Assembly: GCA_940671915.1 (NCBI GenBank)
Contig: CALNVZ010002974.1
Location: 39,569,394 to 39,633,393, forward strand
Source of the DNA: Paracentrotus lividus
Lineage: Eukaryota; Echinodermata; Echinoidea; Camarodonta; Echinidae
Length of the DNA stretch: 64,000 nucleotides
Direction of reading: 5' to 3'
The translations under genes were made by a program, and so were the position numbers. This document shows positions 24,601 through 34,800 of this stretch, in pieces; positions within the stretch are counted from its first letter, which is position 1, and every line of letters starts with the position of its first letter. The notes under the pieces were generated by a model that did not search any database, was not told the DNA's origin, and worked only from the letters and a program-made list of their open reading frames with translations.

Positions 24601-27600
24601 CGAATACACTAGAAAACTTCATCTTATTCTGGTAGAGACAAATCTCTCACAGTGCGACTGTGCCAGGCCTGTACCTGCATAATTAACTAAAGTTAATGAA
24701 GTACACAGAATTACTAGATTAGGATTAAGTTTTAAGATAGGATTTCAAATTCTTTATCAATTAATCCACAGTGACGTACTGGACTATGATTTCTATATGT
24801 ACATGTATACTTAGTCCTAGTGTCTATGATTTGTCCATTGTTGCTCTGTAATCTCATTACACTTTCTACCTTTCTCACTTATACTTCTCACATGCTAGGA
24901 GATTACAACTGACCTGGAAGTAAATCATCTCCCAGAATCCTTCAAGGTCGGAGCAGTGGGTAACCTTTTCACCGAGTCCAAATTCACAGTTCTTGATCAG
25001 TCCCAGGAACTGTTTGAAGCGCTGGTCTATCAAGAGTTTGGCCTTACCAATGGTACTGCGAATGTCCCCGCATACTACATCGAATACAATAAAAGTGTGA
25101 TTACTTTTAGAGTAACTGCGAATGTCCCCGCATACTACATCGAATACAATAAAAGTGTGATTACTTTACATTTAGAGTAACTGCGAATGTCCCCGCATAC
25201 TACATCAGATACAATAAAAGCGTGATTAATTTACATTTAGATAGCACATTATTCTGCTTCAGTTTGACCTCGCTTATACGGTCATCATTTAACCAGCCTC
25301 CTCTACCAACCAGGAGGGCGTTTCATGAAATCTTTTTATCCGACAAACTGAAATAAGCTACTGAAATGCTTGCATCTGATTGGCTAAGACCAAATTTGTT
25401 TAATAAAATGTCTGACAAGTCCTTTGATGAAATGTCCCCCAGCTATGGACTTTGGTCAGATTCCTTCTTACATTCCCTTTTAAATTCACATGAAAGCCTC
25501 ACTTTCTCCTGTTATACATATTATTTTCCTCTCCTTACACTTACAAAGATATAAGGCCTATTTAAGCGCTACATAAATGTATGATCATTATTATTATTTA
25601 CAATCATTAATCCCATAAATCCTTTCTCTCAGGGCTATTAAATCCTCCCCCCATAAATTTTGATAGAAATGGTGTCCCAGTACATAAGCTATGAATTACT
25701 CTCACGACCGGCCATATCACTTTAACAGATGGGTGCTGGTCCCAACATGGCCGGATAAGCAAGGTCAAACTGTACTTCAATGTTATAAATAATCAGTAGG
25801 TATACAAATTCACATTTCTCTCGCACATTATGTGGCTACTTTTTAAAAACTTAAAATGATATGTGAAACAGGTTACCTATTAAATATTGAAATTTGCCTA
25901 CTTACAGCTGTCAGCTAAGTAATTTAGAATTTTGAAATATGTGATGCATCATATTAAAATAAGGTACAAGTCGCAAAGCAAAGAGCCAAGGAAAATTGAC
26001 ATTTTTAAAACACTTTTCCATTTATAGCGTTTTCACTCATTTTTTTTTTTTTTTTTAACAGAGCACATATGAAACATTAAAGATTCAGAAAATGAAAAGT
26101 ATCTTTCCCAAGTATTTGACATTTTTTATTATTTTGCCAATTTCCTTGACTCTTTTTTTTTAACTCTTTGCTCGGCGACGTGTGTCTCATTCAGATATGA
26201 AGAGTCACATAAAGCATAAAGTTATTAATTCTAGATGCAAAGAAAAACAATGAAACTTGCCATACCTTCGTCAGATAGTGAATTATCAGACATTATTTTC
26301 TCCCAGATGCTACACCTATCTAGAAGACGTGCCGTCTCTGAAGAAACCAGGCTCTTGAAGTATGGTATATCTTTCCCCTGTGCTTCTGGGGTTTTTACAC
26401 TCTCTGAAGGTTTCCTGCTGATAAATTAAAAAGTTCATGGTAAAAATTGAAAACTAGTTATTTTAAAATGTACCGTAATATGTGCTTCAAAAAGCAAAAT
26501 GAATAGCTTAAAATTAGAAAGCTCCTTTTATGAATAAGGGTCAAATCAATGTAGAAAAATCAGAGAAATGTATTTAGTTAATGTTATAAGATATCAGACA
26601 ATGAATAAGCGGTGGGCAATGCGACCATGAGTGAAATAATACAGGGAGAACAGGGGGGTATTTCATCAAAGGACTTGTTTGACATTTTATCCGACAAACT
26701 GTTATAAGCTACTGAAATGCTTGCATCTGATTGGCTGAGAGAAAATTTGTCGGATAAAATGTCCGACAAGTCCTTTCATGAAACGCCCCCCAGGACACAT
26801 TTTACTGATATTATCCTTTTGTTTCAAATCTAATGGAAGAGCAGTTAATTCTTTTCATCGAAAGAAATGCAAAAACAAATTAGCTAAAAGGAATAATGAA
26901 TAAATTTCTGTTTTATTATTTGAATAGGAAATAAAATTTTACCTCTCTACAAGCTCTTCACATACTGCTTGTCCTTCCACATTGTTTTCAGCTTTCACCG
27001 TTTCCATGGCATTCTCTTCTTGACGCACTGGCGACCTAGTAGTTTGAATGAAATTGATAAATTTCCATGGCAATATGGCAGTTAGTAACTTTAAACTAAG
27101 ACTTGTGAATAAAATTTGATGTACAGGGACTTAGTTTGTTTAGTTTTTATTCTTCAAAATTTATCACAGTGGAGTAGAGAGAGCAAGAAAGGAAGATATA
27201 AGAGTGGATACAGCTTGCATCATAAGGTAGGTACCAACTTAACAGAATAAAGCCTGAAGCAATTGACGCTGGACAGGCATGAGACAGAGAAATTTCAAAA
27301 AAAGAGGAAAATTGCTACCAGTGAGGGAGGGTGGCGACCGAACTTCCTGGGCGTGGGTTCGGGAGGGGAGTTCCCACTCCCGCAGAAAATTTTGCAATTT
27401 TAGGTATAGAAAATTCACGATTTCTTTGGCTGCAACTTCGTCCAATCAATGTCGTGTTCCAAGTCTACACACAGTGAGAGCAGAAAATATATATATATAT
27501 TTTTTTTTTTAAATTTCAAAATCCGCGGAAATCCGCGGAGAAAAATCATGCCTGGCTGGAGCACATTTTGTGACACCGAAATACAAGAATCTATTTTGGT

Positions 27601-30600
27601 TACAGTTCAGTTAAGGCAGAAAGGCTTTTCAAATACGAAATAAATAAATACATAAACTAGTGCTGGCAGGCCTTCAGGGTGCCAGCTGTATCATAATGTT
27701 GCAAATGGCAAATTAATGGTAGTCCATAAGGATCCCATGTTGCCTGCACTTCTTGCATAAAAGTCTCACTCTGAACAAATCATGATGGTTGTTTCAAATT
27801 TGCAATTGATCTTAACTCTTCATGTTACAGGCCACTGGTGCGACTACTGTGCCAACCTCAAACAAGCCCACTTTCACAAGCACTCTCTCAAACTTCCACA
27901 CAATAGCATTTTCCCCATGAAACTCAAAGCCCCAAATTTACAAGGATGGTTTTGAAAACCATGTTCTGAAATCATGGATCCTTAACCCTAATCAGGCCGG
28001 GGGGGGGGGGATGAATCAACCCCCCCTCGACATTTTCCGCGACCATGCCGCCGCGCGAAATTTTTTGACTGCGCCGCTCAATGACTTTTTACTTTCAAGT
28101 CTTGCGCATCTTTTGAAATCGTTTTTGCGAAAATCGGGCATACGGTGACGACGCTGCACGATTTTCAAAAATATCCGTCAGACCGAAAACCGCTCAAAAA
28201 CGTGATTTTGTGTACAAAGTCAATGCAAATAGAATTTTCTCATGTAATTCATATCATATGATTATTTTCACTTTCACTGGCTAAAATCAATTTATTTTAG
28301 CATAATTATGCTTCAAAAAGATTCTGCAATCAATTTTGACCAAAAAACAAAGAAAACAAAAGGTCGAAAAACAAGAAATACATAAGAATTTGTAAAACAT
28401 AAAATACATAAGAAAACAATTTCGATACCGAATTTTTTATCAGAGTACAATTGTTGGGAATGGTACAAAGAATATTTAGACCAAATTTCAGCATTCTAGA
28501 GCTTTATTTAGTAAATTAGGCAAAAAGAATAAATTATGCATAAATTAACATAATTAATTGATATAAAATAAAATAACATTATTTCAGGAAAATTAACGAT
28601 GCTTACTTGTAGATTACATTACACACTACCATTGTGCAAAATTTTGCGGCGTTCCGCGCAGATCGGGGCCGAGATCTCAGGGGGGGGTTGATTCAACCCC
28701 CCCCCGGCCATAGGACAGCCAAAAAAGCCCGGCCTGATTAGGGTTAAAATTGTATGTAATGATTACGCTTAAATCAGCGCAGACGAATAAAGAGGTCCAA
28801 AATGAATGTGGCTTTTGTCACAGTGCGCTTAATGTTGCTATAAATTGTTACTTTGGTTTGAGCACGATGAACCTATAGTTTTTAATATAATGAGTCCACT
28901 GTTGAGTCTCCTGTTTATTTATACCAGGGGACTCAATCATAACAACAAGTGTGAATTCAATGCCCTGTGACAAAAGCGCTCATTCATATTGAACTTTTCA
29001 CAGTGCATGCACTGAATTAAGCATAATTATTACACACAATTTGAATAAAAAATGTACACAACCACCTTAATGAATTCTGGCCACTGTTTCTTTAGAGCTT
29101 CAAACTCTGCCTACCTCAAATTCTCAGCGATATCTGGAATTTGTTCTGCCTCCGGCATCACTGCACTCTCTGCTTCGGAGGGTTTGCATGTCTCCGTTTC
29201 CATGGCAACATCTTCTTGCTCATTCATGTCTGGCTGAGGGGGTATGGGTCCTGTGATAATGAAACACAAATTTTTTCCATAGGATAGTTGCCAATATACC
29301 ATATTATCAATGTGCACTTCTAAAGAGCTTTCAAAACCATCACTTTCTTTTGATCAAGATGAATTCACATTTCCTACAAAGTTACACGCATACCAAAACA
29401 AATATGACTGTTAGTTTATATGCATACATTCTGTGACCTTTGACCTAATTACTGATAAAGAATCTAATCAGATTGTCTATCTACCATGATCTCATCAAAT
29501 ATGAAGTTTAAATCTCAAGTAGTTCACGAGGTATAGGAAGAACGAGTCCAAAACCTGGAATATCCCAACAGTTTAGAGTGCTGAGTGTTGCTCATCATTT
29601 GGTACCAGATTTATCATTATTTGAATTAACGATTTACGCTGCCTATAATTTCAAATCTATTCGAGCTGTTTGTATGTTTGTTGGTTTAAAATGCTTCCCT
29701 ACTCCCCACAATTGTGGCATCATCAAAACAACACAGTACCGGTATATTTACAGTCTAAACAGTGAATGTACTCACCCTTGTTTTCCTGCTGTCCTACGGA
29801 TCTCAGAGGCCTCAGTGAGTATGGAGTTGAGCATCTGTAACATATCAAATAATATTTGTTACAAAGTATAGAGGTTTATAGTATAGATATATTGACTGCT
29901 TTGAGGGACATGGTCGTTTCTAGACTTCTCAAGGGAATCTCCGCATCTGCTATAACCCAAGACCGCAGGTCGCGGGTTATGGCAGATTCGGAGATTCCCG
30001 AGAGCAGTCTAGAAACGACCATGTCCCGAAAATAAAAGCAGTCAATATATATTTTATATGCCGAATCTAAAAACAACAAACATGGTCTAATTTTGACCTA
30101 GAACTAAGTCTAAGTGAAGTCTACGATCTAGATTCTAAAATAGGCCTAACGTTAGATCTAGACTAGCCTAGCTAGAGTAGAGTCATGAAAGTTAAGTCAG
30201 TTCGAGCCTCTGGCTCTGCAGGCCACAATGCATGCTCACCACATGCACAGGCAACACATTTGCATTCTACTTACAACTAACTGCAAAATGCCGAGGAAGC
30301 ACCCTCCAGATTAACCTCTAAATCGCTTGTTTAGATCAACATCGTCATCGGAATTCAGGCTTAACGCTCAACTAGAAATCTGGGATCCGTTCTAGCGCGA
30401 CAAAAGAATTTGTCTACGCTGCGCGCACGCACGTCGACGCACAAAGCAGCGGAGTTGTCTAAAATTATCGACCAAATCGCGCCGCAAATTATGGTATCTG
30501 AAATAAAGCGCATGCGCAGCAGCCTTGCACGTAAACAAATGGGGATCGCACTATGCCCATGGGCAAAAAGTACTGTAAAAATGTTCTATTGACCGGTAAA

Positions 30601-31774
30601 ACCGGGAAAAATGTCTATGGCGGCCATAGGTCAGATTATGACTGCACTGTCAACCAATCAGAAGACAGGATTATTAAACATTCTTAAAATGAGGTATATA
30701 ATATGCACTGTGACTGGTAGGATTTCAATGGGATTAGTTCCATCAAACTTAGACTCAATAGCCCACTGGCACACCTCCCTACAGTAGATGAAACAATCTG
30801 AGATTGTTTCACTGGAAGTGGTGAGATACGTTGACTCGGGAGAAGAAGAAAAAGCTTGAGTTGGCTGAAGTAATCAACGTTTCGTGGATTGTCAAAAGAT
30901 TTATGATTTATCTATGAAACAAAAGGTAATAAAGAGACTTTTCCTCAAACTTAGAGGACCGTTTTCGAACCATGTCTCTCTCCTGATGAATACTTGATTC
31001 TTCTTTTCCATTTGTTGCACAGGAATCTTCTTTCTGGTCTTGATCGGCCAACACACTTGACACTATTTACATGATTGAGTCTACATTTACAATTGAGGCA
31101 AGATACGGCTCTGGCGATTAATCCCATATCTTCGCAGGAAATATATTGTATCTTCTAAGTTTCTGGCTGAACAAGTGTTTCACACAAATTTGCTTGAATC
31201 TCATGATTGCATTTTGCAAGGAGTTTAGCTTTGGGACTTGTGTTCAAATCTAAGAGAGCCCAGAAAACATAATAGGAGAATGGGGATGAACCAAAAGCAG
31301 AAAAATCCCAGGAGCTCAACCCCGTAAAACAAGTTTAACTTGAGGGATGAACCATATCCCCAAGACAACCAACCCCAGACAACTACTCACAACTAACCCT
31401 AATATCCTCCAAATTACTGACAAGATGGAAGTTCAGCTGAACTCACCTTCGCTGAGAGGGGGTTAGCGGTGCCTTTGATGTAGGGAATAAGAAGATGGAT
31501 GCGCTAGCAGGACTGATTGGTGTGAAGGGTAGGTCCGGTACAGCCATACTGAACGTAAATCCTCCAACCTGAGCAAACGTGTCTGTGAGAATGGATGATC
31601 CCCTCTGGTTGGTTACATTGAATGTGGCTTCATCTGAGGAAACAATAGAACAGCAGTGGATAAGTAAAGGAACACTGTTCTTTTGAGAACCTTTCACCTT
31701 GTCTTATTACTAGGCTGTTAAAGTCTTGTATTTAAAAAAATGTCAAATGTTCAGCAGAGCAAGAAAAAAAAAAG

Positions 31775-31823
<49 letters not shown>

Positions 31824-34800
31824 CAGCCAACGTTCTATAAACTATGGAATTGCCTTTCATATGACAAGCTGTGTGGAGGCTCTATTTTGGGGTAAAACGA
31901 GCTGGGGTTTTGACATGACATCTCTGCACTCTGCACCTGGAGATTAACCAAAAAAGGTGACCTTCACCAAAAGTGGAGATAGGTTTAAACAGCCCAGTAC
32001 TCACATATCATATAGCTCAGGATTTGAATTGGATTCATTATCAAAGCAACAGCTTACTTTAGTTTAGCAGATTGAACATTTGTGCAAGAAAACATACTCT
32101 ATACCCCTACTTACAAGCTATTAGTGCCAACTAATCTAATAAAAAGAAATGGAAGAATAAAATACATACCCACAACTGGTTTAGCAGGTTCCAATTCTCT
32201 CTCTGCAACCTCCTTCTCCTCCTCCTCCTCTACAACTGGAGTTGGTTCCTCAACCACATGAGCCTCTTTCTTCACCCCCCTGGTAGAGCGACTGATCTTG
32301 ACCTGTGTGACAGGTTGCTTGGATGCTAGTCGAGCTGATTGCCTGGTGGAAGGGTTAGATGATAGTGTCTTTGGCATCTTGGTTGATGGGGCTTTACAGG
32401 GTGGAGGGAGCCCTCTCCTGGCTCTGGTTGAAGGTGCTGGTTCCTGGGAGGTTGTAAGGGAGGAAAAAGATGGTGAGGGGACAGCTTGGTGTAATTTGCA
32501 GCTAAAATCTCTTAAGTACTCTTAGTTCCCACTATATTAGGAGTACATATTTCTGTGACATTTCTCCAACATTTCTCTGATGGATTTTAAAAATTCCAGG
32601 TTGACCCTTGTACTACAGAGATAGCAAGCATTGTATGATTCCAACATTTGAGTATTCTAACAAGTACATCCCATTTTAAGAAAACTCTTGAAAAGTATAT
32701 AAATCTTTAAAAAATAATACTCCTGTGTGAAAAAAAAATCTCCTCATTCAACTTTTAAACAAATTGTAAACTCTGTCAAACATAAATTCTAATTTTAATA
32801 TCCTTCAATAAAAGTGAAATCATTCATTTCTTACAACTTTCTTGACTGGGGCTCTTGTCCTTGAGGTGTCCTTCACTACAATAGCGTCTGGCTTTGTAGT
32901 TGACCTCGTAGATGACCTTGTAGCCCTCTGAGATGTTGGAGCAGGTCTGCTTACTGGTTTCTAGGAATAAAAAGAAGGCAATCTTAGAAGAGCATTTTAA
33001 ATAAATTTTAAGTGATTATACTGCAATTCACATCTTCACTGATGTTCACAATGCAGACATACATGTAAGGTACGCAGTTCGAATCCCGTCCATTCCACTA
33101 GCATCCTTTGGCAAGACGTCAATCTACAAATTTGCCACACTCAACCCAAGTGAAGTAAATGGGTACCGGTAGGAAGCAATTCCATGAATGCTGTGAAGCG
33201 CCTTTTGGGGGTAATCTAGCTAAGCTGGGTAATAATTAGTTAACACTACATGCTTCGAGGAACCGAGGGGGATACATGAAAGCAAGTGTAACTATCATTA
33301 TTTTTTTTATTAATAATGGCCAGTCATAATAAAATTGATAAACAAACCACTTGTGTACATTTCATGAGACATTGTCAATTAAAACTAGTGTAACCCTGCA
33401 GGTTGTTAGCCAGATATAAGGTGGACACCACTGCCTGCCCCAAGTAAAATGCCTCTACCTGACGAATGCCTGTAAAGAAAGACTAAGACAATGCTGACAG
33501 ATGTCTCCAAGACAATGCCCTTGGTATTAACATTCAGGCTAGACCAACGTGCATTAAATTAGACTCCTGGTGATGGCTGTGCCTTAAATGCTGGAAAAGA
33601 ACAGACATGCAACTTATACTCTCCTTAAAATCAAGTTGATGTACATGATGAGAGTAGGCTATTATACCGATCTTTGAGACACTGTATACTTACAGGTGCT
33701 GGTCTGGTTGAAGGCTTGGTTGCAGGCTTGGCTTTGGTTTTTGACGACATGAAAAGTTTTGCATCGTCTGTGTGATCTACTGCTTTTGAAGTACGGAAGA
33801 CCTGCAAGGTAAATTGGATCATTAAGTTTGGAACCTAGAGTTGCAGTTCAGACAGAAAATTCTCATATCTTTTTGTAACAAGAAACATACACATTTTACA
33901 AAATGCATCATAGGTGAGTAATTACAATAAAAAACTTTTACAGAATTCCCATTCAAATACATAATAATAAAAAAAAAACTAATAAAAAGGGATTTCCAAG
34001 ACCAAAGTGAAAAGGATTAACAAATGAGCTGGAGCTGAAAGACCGACTGCTGCAAGGTAAAAAACAAAAAAGGTAGAAGTAAACGTAAAGAAGAAAACAT
34101 TCAAGAATTATTATAGTTTCTGTATCTCCCTTCGACTTAGAGTTTACATGTACTTTGAGCATCGACTGTCATTAATCCTAATGCTTGTTGCTGGAACATT
34201 ACACATAAGTGATATAGAACCATGGCGATGTGCAGTATCATGTCACATTAAGTTTGTTACCTGAGGTTTGGCTTTACTAGCTGCCTGTTTCCTCTTCATC
34301 TCTTTCTCTTCTTTCCATTTCATTAGCTTTTCTCTCCTGGTCATCCCTGCAGGTGGGATGTTGGCTTTAGCTGATTGGGCCGGAGCGGGCTTGGTGTGAC
34401 TTCCATTACCTACAAAGACACAATAATGGTCAGTTTGAGAAAAACAGGGTCAAATGTTTTCCTTTGACATGTAGCTTGCCACCCTAACCAGTCTTGCCGA
34501 TCTTAGTTTTGAGAGGAGCTTATGACCCTTACTGGTCGCCCTTATCAGTCTTACCCTTCTTACATACATGTAGTTTTGGGAAGAGCTTATGATCCTTGAT
34601 TATCATCCTTACTTACTTCCGGTGTACTGCACAACTCCCCTTTAATGGGTCAAACAGGCAGGGTAAGGGTGAGAATATGGTCGTATCGCGGAAAGAAGAG
34701 GCGCGGCTAAGTATTTTTTTTGTTTTTGGACGACTTTTTTGAAGTTCTCTTTGTCAAGAATTGACTTAGTTGCATTTGGTAGGTTGTTCCAGTCTGTTAT

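Noticed and set aside
30410..30592. 60-codon plus-strand frame in a CpG-richer stretch
   Set aside because: No start context, domain or splice support; lies in a DLGAP5-like intron on the opposite strand.
32111..32377. Independent gene starting at the Met of MPKTLSSNPSTRQ
   Set aside because: This Met is internal to exon 5; an upstream acceptor and phase place it within the DLGAP5-like gene.
33065..33100. tRNA gene suggested by GTTCGAATCCC
   Set aside because: No cloverleaf, A box or acceptor stem; the following sequence is a SINE core.
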